64,000 nucleotides of DNA from Druceiella hillmani (taxonomy: Eukaryota; Arthropoda; Insecta; Lepidoptera; Hepialidae), in assembly GCA_039881145.1 (NCBI GenBank), contig JAYKKI010000064.1:2693001-2757000 (forward strand). Reading direction: 5' to 3'. Both the position numbers and the translations under genes were made by a program. The notes beneath the pieces were generated by a model. That model was not told the origin of the DNA. It did no database searches and worked only from the letters and a program-made list of their open reading frames with translations. Shown one piece after another: positions 1-13,400 of this stretch. Each line of letters starts with the position of its first letter. Within the stretch, counting starts at the first letter, position 1.

Positions 1-1357
1 ATAGGCATCTTTTTTCTTTCACCAAATCAATCATTTCACTCACTCGTCGCATCGTGAAGATAGATATAAAAGTATATGTTTTGAGTAGTTTTGACATTAC
101 ATGAAAGAGGAAGAAAACGATCGAATGCTTAGTCAAATATGCAACTGGATCTATGTAGACGAACGAAGCTACTTGTGATCGAATGTAAACACTGCGATAA
201 AGTATACTTTAGTTCACCCAAAATATTTGCATAAACAAACACCTTTTTTGTTTCATTTTAAAATATTAATTTATAATTGTATAAATATGCCAATCTATTA
301 CAATTTATTTAATACCATTAAAGTTATTTTATGTGTAATTTGAATCTAGGTTAACAGTCCTAAATCTTAAACCTGCAAAGTATTAAGCTAAGTGGATACT
401 CTTGTAAAAATTACTTTTATTTTCAAACAAAAGTGCGTAATGTTCAGTCATTACTACTTATTACCATGTTGTATGACCATTGTTTAACGGTCCAACGTAT
501 GCGTAATAAACAATTTTGTTAATAACTTGGAGTACTACGATACTGAGCTAGAGATATAAATGAGCGATATATATCTTTCACGTCAAATGATATATCACTT
601 TTTTTTTTACACTAATACATTTTGCGCACCTCTAGAAATAAGCATATTGTAGCGAAAGTGAATTTTTCACAATTTTTCTTTACAAAACAAACTAAACTTT
701 GTATTTTTAGTTTAGCAAAAATGATAATTTCACTGTTTTTTTTCTTATAAATGGTAGAATATGCATAAAAAAGGACATCTGTTAAAAAAATAGGCGTTGG
801 TCACTGTTCTTTGGTTATAAAAAATTCATTTAAAAAATAATTTACTCACTATATTAATACTACACACTCAATAAAAATATAAATAGAAATATTAATAATG
901 AAAGTTCAAAATGAGAAAAGTATGAAATACAAAGTATTGACCATACTCCAGAAAATCTGGATGTGAGCAGTGAGTGTGAGGGGACTAACCCCAGAAAATC
1001 TGGTTGAAGTTTCAAATTAAGTTTTTATAATCGTTTCAAATACCTATGTCACATTTCTGCTCCTCAGCTAACCTAGTGCCAAATAATATGTGTTACCTCT
1101 TTACGGGATCCATTTTGCGTTTTTTGTTTGACCACCTTCTGTAATGAACTTTCAATAAACTCAAAATATTTTTTATTAACATTAATAAAATTTTAAAATT
1201 ATTAAAATTATTAAAAAAAACAATTATTTAAAATTTTCTTTTCAGTATACACATATTTATTTTATAAAAAATACCCATATACAATATCTCACATTATTGC
1301 ACTTAAATATTGCTTTTTTAAAATAAATTGTTCAATAATGTTCTTCACTTGTGATAG
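1..1357. other. Intronic/upstream DNA of Orc4, no gene seen
   Basis: AT-rich sequence with long A and T runs. Nothing codes for the missing Walker A exon. A short AGAAAATCTGG motif occurs twice (about 951 and 994). No other structure was recognised. Confidence 0.5.
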
Positions 1358-1477
1358 TTGGTGTCTTCGGTACTGCACTCTTTACGCGATGCGCTGGAAC
1401 AGGATGCTCTCGTTGTGCGATTGCATGGTGCGTTGCACCACGACAACAAGGCAGCTCTCAATTCCATCACTAAACAG
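1358..1477 (+). CDS. Orc4: Orc4 exon (first in window), AAA+ core
   Basis: Forty codons in phase 0 after acceptor TGTGATAG and before donor CAG|GTTAGA. The product contains [18 protein letters not shown] and ends SITKQ, matching the ORC4 segment between Walker A and Walker B (VHLNG.L..D..AL..I..Q in animals). No exon with Walker A (GxxGxGKT) was seen in bases 1-1357, so it lies outside the window. Confidence 0.88.
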
Positions 1478-4400
1478 GTTAGAGCGATTGCTGAAAATTA
1501 AAGACTTATTTACGGTTGTTTTGATTTTATACAAATAAAGTAACACTATTGAATTCCGCAAAAATAAACAATACAGGTGCCGTGATTGAGTTTGGTTATT
1601 GTATATATAATGATAATCTGATAATAAAATCTCTTAAAGTGGTTGACACGACTCGAGAGCCACATAAAGCTGCTCTTAAGCAAAATCAGGGTGCAATGAT
1701 GGAGTCAGTGCGAAGTGAAGTCTAGCACTCATCTCTATGTGTGGTTGTGCACGTAGGTGAGGAAGAGAACTGTTGGTTTGGCACAGATTCAAAAATCTCT
1801 AGCAGTATTACTATTTTGTAAATTTATTTGTGTCCGGAATCAATATTGTTCTGCAAAAGATTCAACTAAGTACTCGGTATTTATACTGCTTCTTAATCAT
1901 GGTTTTTTGAAGTCTATTACATTTCTTTTTGTTAAAAACTTTATTATTTTGACTTTTTTTAGTAGTTTTCCCAAAGTACTATTACTTTTTTGGGTAACAC
2001 TACTGAAAATGGGTACCCTGAAACACCTTGTGCATCTCCTCAGTCGTCTTTATGAAAATGGAATAATCTCAGTCAGAACAGATAATGTAATATCGAGTCA
2101 ATTCCACACCAGTGCAGGAGTTCACCTAGTATGTATAATTTTGCCGCTCGTATTCAATAGGTTATAATGAGAATTGCTCATGAATACTAGACAAATGCAA
2201 TTACGTTCGGTTGCTGAAAAATTTTAAATCTTCAAAGTGTTGATGACACCACCTTCTTCGTGACTAATATTCGTTATATGGAAGGTCTACTGCGAAGGAT
2301 GGAAAAGTCAGCATTGAATTCGGATTGGAAATTAATTGCAATAAGATAAAAAGATTGTTAACCGTGCCAAAGATAACTTGCTCGAATTTACCAAACTAGT
2401 GAATTGCGAGGTGGTTCAATCGTACGTCTATTTGAGGACATTAATTTCCAATAATGGCAGATGTACTGTCAAAATAAAAAGGCATATGACGATTGCTAGG
2501 ACGATATGAAAGAATAGTAACATAAAAAAAAACAATGAAAATCCAATTCGTTTGAGCATCAATTTTTTCCATTTTCCTCAACGCTGCAGAAACGTGGACG
2601 CTACGCGAAAGCGAGAGAAAAAAGATAGATGCCCTGGAAATGCTGTGTTGGAGAAGAATGCTGAGAGTATCGTGGATTGAGTTCCGTATTAATGCATGAA
2701 TTTGATATAAGGCAGTGTTTGTTCAATATTATACAAATTTGCATAATAAAATTCTTCGGACAACAATGTTCATATTGAATGTCTGGTGATATAGGGCAAA
2801 GTGGAAGATAAGAACACGTGGTAGGGCACCGATGAGATGGATAGATCAGGTCAAAATGGCAATATACTATGGCGTATACTATGGCGCATCACTCATCTGC
2901 AAGACACATGTTGACGACGACTACTCTGCCAAGAGTGTAATGATTGAGAAGAAGAAACTTTTATTTAAATATTTTAAAAAGATTGAATTGGGCAGTTTTC
3001 ACTTGAATACAGACATTGTCACAAGTTGACTACTTATGAAATATACGTATCATTATGTGATTGTATATTTCCTTTTAAAATTTCAGTTGATCTAGTAATT
3101 TATCATATCGAAGTTATTTGTCTCAATTTTTGTGTATGGAGCACCATTTCTATGGCTTTCATCTGTTAGATTGCAAATAGTTACTTCATTTTGTCTTACG
3201 CAGAAAGTGAAATACAATGGCAGCTATAGAGACATTATCGTAGCACAATTTAATAGTGTTGCTCTAAAGTACGATAAACAAAACAATACGTATGTCTTCT
3301 GAAGTCTTTTTTTATGTCATACTGAGAAATATTCATAGAAATATTGGAGTATCTTACACTCATTTGTCCAGCCATCAATTTTTTAAATAAAACTGAAAAT
3401 AATTTATTTTAATTGGTATAAATTTTTCGAGTTTTTAGAGTTTCGTACCTCAAAAGAAAAACTTAAATGATAATTCACGTGTTTGTCACATCCCTGTTTC
3501 CTGAATTCATTTGACTTAGAAACTTATATATCAACGGTAACACTCAAAAATATATATACGAAACACTCAAAAATATAAATATGAAAAGTAAGTGTCAGTA
3601 ACACTCAAAAATATATATATGGCAGTTTTAGTGGAGATAAATTAAGTACTGAAAAAGAAGTTAAAACTCAACATTTATTCTGGGATATATTAAATAAAGT
3701 AATTTCATTTCAATTGTGATGTGGAACCATACAATCCGCGAGCTAGACTCACATTTGGTCAGATTTATTACGAATGAGCTTCACATCCTAAATTTGAGGG
3801 TCGGCAATATGGTCTTTGTGGGTAGCTGACGTTGTTTGTACTGTCCAGCTCGCTGTTTAATAAATATTACTATCTGCAATTGTAAACAAACCAGCCTCGT
3901 TTGATAAACTCTCTTCACTCTACATGTTTTCTGCAAAACACGGATTTTAGTTTTAGAAACAGTGATTTATTTTTTCAGCATTTAGAACATTAGTATCTCT
4001 CTTCAATTTTATACGTTGTGTACATAATTTGTATTTATCCAGGATAGAAATATATCCTTCATATAGTGTAGATCTATAAGCGATGGGCTTTTTTTGGCCC
4101 TGTTTTAACAAAATACACCAAGAATGCTCTGAATACAGCGAATATAAAAAGAATTAAATCATCTGTATTATTTGGTACACCATAGCCCAGTTCCAACCTT
4201 CACATAAAAATATACTGAACATGCAGCGAAAAGTACATCAGCACAAAAAAAATAAAACTAATTGTTTTCAATAAACAAAGTTTAACTATTAAACAAAATT
4301 GAATTAAAACAGATGCATCTGGAGAACGCAGTGGGGGACCGAGTGTTCGGCTCATTCGCTGAGAATCTCACATTCCTCCTACAGTGTTTGAAGACGGGTT

Positions 4401-7400
4401 CTGATCGGGCCTGTCGCAGCATGATCTTCCTGCTGGACGAGGTAGATTTGTTCTGCTCACCTGGCACCTCGCAAACACTTCTGTACAATCTCTTCGATAT
4501 CACACACAGCAAGCAGAGTCCCATGTGCGTTATTGGTTAGTAGTTCATGGGTTTAATCATTTATTCAAATAATTGGGTATTTGACTAAAGTTTTTTTATT
4601 TCATTAATCATAATTTCAAGGTACAAGCTGATGAAAAGTGAAAAAAATTTTAATAATTTTAAAAATTGACCGAGTTATAAAAGTTTAAATTTAATATTTA
4701 TGCAAGGACGGCAATACTGTGTTGTGAGGTCATTTTTAATATTGCACATTATATTCTACATGGGGACAAGAGACAGGGATATACCCAACTCTATCCGTAT
4801 CTTCAAATTTAGAAGCCTATAACTGGCCTATTTTTCAATAAATTTTTAAATTTTTTCAAGACTGGTTTTTAATTAACTTATATTTCACAATATTGTACGA
4901 AAAATATCAAAATTTAGAACGAGTCAACTACCGTATTGAAAAACATTATTTAAAGAAATTTAAAAACTGATCATAAAATGCACAACAAACATATTGGAAG
5001 CAAGTCACACTAAGTTTGTAAGGGTGCATACAATTCTGCAGCTAATTCTTACAGCTACACTCCATTCCAATTTAAAAGGGAATATTTGTAAACAAATCAA
5101 TTTAACAGTCCTAGGACCTAAGCACATAAGTAAAAAAAGTGAACTTTACAGGGATAACAGAATACTTAATCTTAACAAAAGTTTAGATACAAGTTTATTT
5201 GAAATAATTACATTACTAAAAAGTTAAAACTTAACCAAGTACTATTTTTTCTTAAAAACATGAGATGAGATGACTTATGTTATCTACTAAATATTGAATA
5301 TATTTGGCGTTAATTTTGTAGGAATTCATTGTTCACAATTAAATGAAACTACGTGATGTAGTATTATGATGTAGTAATATTTCTACTTTACTACCACCTA
5401 GGTTTCGTTGTATTACAACATCTTCAGGTGGGCTATTAGCAAAAGTTGGTTTCGTTGTATTACAACATCTTCAGGTGGGTCAGAATTAATAAAGCATTAA
5501 TAATATTAGCAAAGATTAACTCTTAGGAACTTACAACAGCATTTATATATTTCACAAAACAATAGCAGAAGTTGGGTTTGTGTGGGTTTTCCCACTACTT
5601 ACGTTAGTACGTTTATTGTAGGGGAGCAGTGTAGTTTTTGTTATACTTTCGGAAGTTATACAATATACAAAAATTTTACTGAGGGTAATAAATTAAATTG
5701 ATGTTATTCTATGAGGTTATACAATGCAAATGTTTCGGTGTATGTAATAATATTAAATGAATATTATTCTCAGTAAAATATTTATACAATAGCAAGGGTA
5801 TCTGATATTTAGAACAATGTTATACCACTAATTATACATATCTCCGGTTTTATTTATTTTTTTTTATATATATTTATTAGTTTTTTTTTATATTATATTA
5901 TATATATATTTTTTATTTTATTGCTAATACCCCACCTGAAGATGTTGTAATACAACGAAACCTAGGTCATGGTAAAGAAATTAAAGAAAGTTATCTACTG
6001 TAGTTAAAAACTTACGTTACCTCACTTATATGAAAAAATTCAATTTACACGAAGCACTAAAGCTCATTATTATTTAACTATAAGAAAACAAAGGAAAAAT
6101 TAAATAAAAAAATTAAAACTTTGCTCCATTCTTAACTTCTGCAATATCTGGATCCGTATGTCGTATGTTATTGAAGAAATACTAATTTCTGTGGCTAGTG
6201 AGTTTGTTGGGGTGATTAAGAAGTCTGATTTTATATTTGGCAGATTGGACTTTTATTTGTTCTTTTATTGTGGTTATTGTTCATGATGAAGATAACATTA
6301 ATGCGTAACTTTTTGATTGAAATCTTTGGGGAATTTCTGTTTGAATTAGCAACTATACCCCTGAGTTCTGTTCCATAGGTCCACATTGGCGTTAGTATAG
6401 CTTTTTAATTAGTAATTTATTTTCCATTGATATCAGTATAATTTGCAAAATAGTTGGCCCAGTGTTGAAAGTTCTGCAAATATACGCATCTTCGATATTC
6501 TAGGTACATTCCCAAATACTTGATTTCATCTGCCCGTGGAATTCTGACGCCAGTTTTGATTTCATGTTAAAATTCAAAGTACTTTTTTTGTCAAATGCTT
6601 CTTATGAAATGTGACATTCAATTATTAGCACTTAAGTTAGACCAAGCATGTAGTATTAATACTAATGTATAGAAATTCATCAGCTTTCATAACTCGTGAA
6701 TGGAAATTCAAATTCAAGGTAGGGTATAAGATGACGAGGACAATAAATGAGCATTCTTTTGAGTAAACATTATTTTTAGAGGAAAACTCAAGAAATCAAG
6801 AAATATAAGTGAGCAAAGCCACGAGAAAAAACTGGTAACCTATAAATCTGCTAAAGTCAAATATGCCGGATAGAAATCTCCATGAAACATAGTTGGATCA
6901 GACCCAGAGTTCTGTAGTACAGAATAATATAAGACGTAATTGAGAAACGTCAGGATTAGGCTACGTGATGCTCTGTCTTTGTTGCCAATGAAAATCCTGT
7001 TTTCTTTTCACGGTAATTGTGAAAACAAATCTTGTTATTTTTCACACTATATATACATATGCATGAAATGAAACTCGACTATTGTCTATTGTACTTTGCC
7101 GGGAGATAGCTTATTGATACACATATAGACTGAGATTTAGTTTTGAGCGAATAATAAATTTAATATATTTATAAATATTTATATATTAATACTCGAGCAA
7201 TAGCAGCCATTCATACTGTCTCTTTTATAGGAATCAACTTAAAACACTTATTTTATTCCTCTCGTTTGACCTTAAATTAAAACATTACATTCCAAAAAAA
7301 AATTTGATAACAAACCATCAGTACTTAAATTATTGACATAATTAATGTTCTTAATTAAACTTTTAAAAAAGTTAATTTCCATAATGTTATCACCCAAATA

Positions 7401-10400
7401 ATATACTTTGGTCAGTAAGCTAGTGCTCCACCGGTTATTCTTCTGTTAAAATAATGCATAATTCCGTAATTTGGTGTTCGATTTTAATGAATTTTTTTGT
7501 ATATAGTAAACAATTGTGGTTATAAAGTGATTGAAGTATTTTTATTATAGTTATTTAATTATGTGTGTAAAAAATAATAAAAAGAATGGAATAGAGAACT
7601 TCCCGTTTTTAAAACAAAAAAAGTATATAATTGAAAAAATTAAAAAAAAATTTTTTTTTGCCCTAAAAAAGTATAAACAATAATTAAACATAAATAAAAA
7701 ATTACTTACCCCAAAAAAATAAAAAATTATGTTAATGTTAAATTTTTGGCGAACCATCACAGTACTGTCCGTAAAATATGACAATTGAAAATATAAAATG
7801 GAGAGGCCACTGGAAACAAATGCTATGTTAAAAAGTAATGGAATTAGTTTTGTAATAATACTGAGTCCTTTAACAATTAGGGATAAAAAAAATTAAAATG
7901 CTAATATAAATATTTAAAAAAAATATAAATATTTAAAATGTTATAAATACTTTTAAATTAAATAGCTCTGAAAAAGAAAGGTTTTAAAATTATGCATTTT
8001 GCTTATTTATGAATGAAAATACATCAAAAAAGTAATATACCATTACGCATAAAATGATATTTCCAAAAATAAAAAAATAAATACATAAAACATAATTGGA
8101 AACGGCGGCAAAATTTTGCATATATCAAATGAATTTAAACAAATATAGATAATTACTCTCACAAATAGTAAATAAATTATTTTTCCATCTTTATAATACA
8201 TTTTTTTATTCAAATATACACAATTCAATAATGGTACTAAATTTTTCTAAAATGGGAAAGACATTTTTGCGACCCCGTCATATATTTTGTCAGTTTTAGA
8301 AAAAACATTGTTTATTACAAAAATAAAACAATAAATATAAAATAGACATTATAACAATAATAACTATGTGTCAAATAATAGGTTTAAAATTACATTCGTT
8401 CTGTAATTAAAAAACCAAAATTTTGAAAAAATACAATCGCACAATTTTCAGAAATCATCTTTTCTATGATATATAATTGTCTATATGTGTATTTCATTTT
8501 AGCCCGACCATGTTTAAGCAGTGTTAGTCGCTAACGACCCAGATATGGGTCAGGGATACCTAAGGGGCTAGATGGATTAAAAATAATAGCTCTATTTATT
8601 CATATATCAGTTGGCATTCTCTACTTTAAATTTCATACTTTTCAGGAATAACTTGCCGTCTAGACGTGATGGAGCTACTAGAGAAGCGTGTCAAATCAAG
8701 GTTCTCGCAGAGACACATCTATATCTACCCTGATGAGTCAACAACTGTTCCCGTGCCTGGTCAGCTGAGCGAGCGTGCCACTAGGTACTCGCAGCTACTC
8801 CTTCAGCTTCTTCTTCTACCTGAGTGCAATGTCCCACTTAAAAATGTAGGCAAAGATGCCCACGGAACGAAGCAAACTGATACAAAACGGAAGCGTTTGA
8901 TATCAACAGATTCTGATAATACAGAAATTATCTTTTCTCCTAGAACATACTCCAAATTTCGGGGTCGGAAAGCAAAGAGTAAAACACCTGAAGAGGTCAA
9001 TGAAGCGAGTGCACTGAACGGTTCTAAGTTCGGGAATGTGACAATGAACTGTGAACTACCAAGCGCAGGGTTTGTGAGCGCATGGAATGCAGGTATGCGT
9101 GCGCTTTGTGCTGATGCACAAACCCTCGATGCTGTAGACAAATTCGCCTACTACTGCTCTAATGAGCAAGTCTTCAGAAACGTTGTGGTGAGTTTGTATG
9201 CAATGTGTTTTTTTATAGGAGTGTAATAGTTATATTTAACACACCATATTTGCATATTTCAATAATAATGTGGTGAATTCTATGCTTTTAATATCATATT
9301 GTTGTTTTAATATCATATTGTTCTAGATGAGCTCAAAATTGTATAGTTTTTTAGTATTGCTTTTGACTAAGGTCAATGATTCTTTGCACTGAAAAAGTTT
9401 TGTTGTGGTACATATTTATAAATTTCTACTAATGGCAACTCTGCCTTTAGGGTGCATCCCAGAAATTTTTTTTCCAGAAAAATATAGAACTTTAATAGCT
9501 TGCTAAAAATATAGTACTTTTTGGGGAAATCGAGATAATTAGTTTTAACTTTTATTTATTTTTGTACTTATATTCGATCAAAAAGTGTGATCGGGCGAGG
9601 CAAACGGAAGTTGAGAGGGAGATATAAGTTAGTGAAGACAGAAAGAGAGACAGTTACGTTTCGTATATTACTGTAGGGACAAGAGAGAGAGATGCGAGCA
9701 CACATTTTCTTTCTCTCTTTCTCTCATAGCCAGTTATGTTTCGTATATCTAAGATACAGTGCAAGCCTATTGTCTGTATCACACTGTAGGTGCAAGAGAG
9801 AGCAGTGCACGCGCACATTTTCTTTCTCTCTTTCTCTCATAGCTAGTGCATGAAATATATAATATATGCGAGTTTGCTAGCGTTACGCGAACCGTGATTT
9901 TTTGATTATTTTGTAATTTCATTTTGTTCTTGAACAATTTTATAAATTATTATTTTGTTCAATACATTAAATATTCTACGTTTAAAGTGAATACAATTGT
10001 AAATTCATTTTAAAGTTCATATTTTGTGAATATGAAGTTTTACCTCAGTCGTGTGGTCTAAAGCACACTCGTTTTTTATAATAAAATATTCAAAAAATAT
10101 ATTATGCATCTGAAATATGTCTTATTAGGTATTTATTGGTTTGTTGAGGGCACGTAGAATACAGCTTGCAAAATCAGTATTAATTTCAATGATAGATCCG
10201 TTCATTCAATAAAAAAATTGTTTATATGGCTATGGGTAATCAATCACCATTAACCAGCCAACTTCAGTGCCTTTTTAGTTTATGCTATCCTCAGTGTTAA
10301 CACTGTTAATTATTTTCGAGCAAATTTAACCACCTTTGCAATTAATCATCTGTTATCTATCAATATGTTTCCTTTTTTATGCAAGTCCAATTATAATAAA

Positions 10401-13400
10401 ATAATTAAAGTTTAAATTTTGTATCAAATCATAATTTTACCCCTAATTAAACAATTTAACCCTATTTAACCCTATTTAAACAGTGTCAATTATTCATTTG
10501 GCAACATTTAACGTCATGGCAAATGTTATGATGACAGATGAATTGTCATTTAACTGTAGGAAAAATTTTAAATAAAAACATAGCATTCTTTCTTGGGCCC
10601 ATAAATCAATTGCAGTTTAAACCATCGAATGAGTTTAACCATTTGAGCGCCGACGAGCACCATTGCGCTCGTGCGTGTACTAACTAAATTTGCAACGAGC
10701 GCGATGGCGCTAGCGAAATCAATTGCTGTTTAGCGTATCTTTTTACGTGTTACATAAAGTTCAAAATATAATATTATTAGTAATTACAATATAAAAAGGA
10801 TCCAGGAAAAGAAAATTTTTAACCCATAATGTCGGAATACGAAAATAATTTGAGTGAAAATGATCGTTTTTCAAGTTGTGAAGAAAGTGATAGTGGGAGT
10901 GACATTGTGGTGCGCTCACAATTTGGCGTAATGCAAATTTTGAGTGATAGTGATAATGGTGACGATAACAATTATTTTGCTGATACGGAGGATGTACCGA
11001 ACTGCGAAAATATGTGACCTTGGTTTCAGTTTTTGTTATAACTTTTGTTCACAATACATATTTCCATAATTTTCTTTGTATTTTATTATCCTTGTATAAG
11101 AAAACACCGAAAACATTATTGAAATTGGATAATTTTTGGAAGAGATAAAGTTTTTTTCAAGACAAGGGTAAATGACATCAAAAACAAAAGATTTCTTTGG
11201 TATTTTTAAGTATATATGAGCAAAAAACAATGGCACTAAAACGGTTAAACAACAGTTGAGCAATAGCGTGCAATGCCTTATAAGCAATTACATGAAGCCT
11301 GCCCTGAACATTTGACATAGGTATATACATAAGAAATTTATGAAAATTTAAATATAAAAAATATTTCAATTTTCATAAATATGTTATGTATTCATTTCAA
11401 GTAGTCGATTTGTCGCGCGAGGGCAAGCTGGCAGCCTGTAGCTTAAGGCTATATTCAGAATGAAACAATTCTATGCTTATTAGAGTTAATCACACAATGA
11501 CAACTGTGCAAGCTGTCATTCAGAGTAAACAACCTGAAAACAGTAAAAGTTGCTAGTTTTCCATTTTTAAAATACTTACCACCTATTATATTTGATATTG
11601 AATTTAATATATTATATTAGTTGTTGTTTCTTGCTTGCGTTTATTTTATTAGTTTGTTATTGTGAATGTCCATTTTTATCATGACGGAAAGGTTTGTTGG
11701 TCCTTGGACTGTCATTAAAGTGAGATTTTCAATTTACATTTTATTGAAAAAATAATTTAAGTGAGAATGATGGGCCGAAGTCAACTCTGAAATTATAAGT
11801 TCCTAATAAACGTAGTGTACATTATTTTCATGTGCAATAAGTTTTTGAGGTTAGCCGACAGTTATATTTTGAAGAAATGATGAAGGAAAAAAGGCTTTAG
11901 TGATAATTTCTTTTTCTATAATTAAAACAATATTCATAAATAACAAAGTACTTAATAAAAATATTCCACTTGTGATGATCTTAACGAAAAAAAAATAAAT
12001 TCGAAAGTGCATTTGCTATGAAAAAAGGTTGTCAAATATCGAATTTATAACCTCTCTTTATGCAATAATCTTTGCTTATTTAAAGTTATAAATTTTTTTT
12101 TAAATAAGTTTATGTTTGTATTTGTTTATTGTCACCATGAAAGGCAATTAAGTTTAAAAACATATCAACAAGCAGTTTATTGCAAAAACGCAGTTTGTAT
12201 GGGAAATATTTTTCAATTAAATTTTTTATTATTTATTTGTTTCTTCGCAAACCCATGCTCAACTTACAGTATTACCCAAAGCGCTAGGCATGTAGAAGAA
12301 CATATGAATATAATTATAAAACAATGACGAATAGGACACTACACTCACAGAGTAATTCATACAATTGAAAAACAAATACACAGTAACTTGGATAAAGAAC
12401 AAGAACAAGCAACTCTATGACCCCATTTCTGAAGCGGTCAATGTAGCAGAAAAAAATATCTATACTCCATTCTATTTGAAAAGAGAATATTTGTAAACAA
12501 TCAGACTTAACAGTTCAGGTATTGAAAACCTTTTTTTTTTACATTCACATTAGTAATTTAATGTGGATTTTTTTTGGTATTCGTGATTAAAAATATATTT
12601 TTTTATTAGTGTGCACATTTACACTGTTAGATTATATAGGTTATATTTTATATTTAAAAGAAATTCAGATAAGTAATACGAAGTGTTTCAAACAATTTGT
12701 AAGTATTACTGTTACATAAAAAAATATAATAAAATAATACCAACAATTTTGATAGAACTAGTAGTTTAATTAAATGTTAAGTTATACATAAAATTAAATT
12801 ATTACAAAGTAATCACGATTTCATTTTTGAGTAATCATTAAAATATTTTTTAAAAACGAACTAATGTATAAAAATACACGAAATACAATAATATTTCACA
12901 GAAAAAATACACTGCATACATATACAATTATACAATGAATCTGCGCCTCGCGACGCTGATATCCAAAGATGTTGGAATACTAGCACTGGTAAGAGAGTGG
13001 GCCGGCATTTCGCCGATATCACTGAGAAATAGTATTACAGAATATATTCGTCATGAATCTATCTATTACATCATATATCAACGTTACTAATGTTTGTTCA
13101 GCCATGCCGTGGATCTTATTAAACGACATTGCTCCAAGTAGAAATCTTTTGACATAGTTTAATTTAAAAGTAGTGTTTTCTTTCACCACATATCATTTCT
13201 TTTATGCCCAGATTATTTTGAATGTGTTTATTTTACGGTGATAAGTTGTCAGCTTTAATAAATCTATTCTCGAACAGCTGTATACTGTGCTTAGAACAAC
13301 ATTCACCATTTTAATTACACTCAAATTTAAAAATATTACACATTTAATACAATGAAGTTAACATTATAAAACACATAATATATTACAAAATAATTTTATG

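Noticed and set aside
4282..4524. Minus-strand 80-codon frame
   Set aside because: Antisense shadow of the Orc4 Walker B exon.
8803..9141. Minus-strand 112-codon frame
   Set aside because: Antisense shadow of the Orc4 exon at 8646-9204.
9188..9193. GTGAGT as the donor of the third Orc4 exon
   Set aside because: Stronger by consensus, but it gives phase 0 and cannot join any good acceptor of the next exon in frame; 9205 does.
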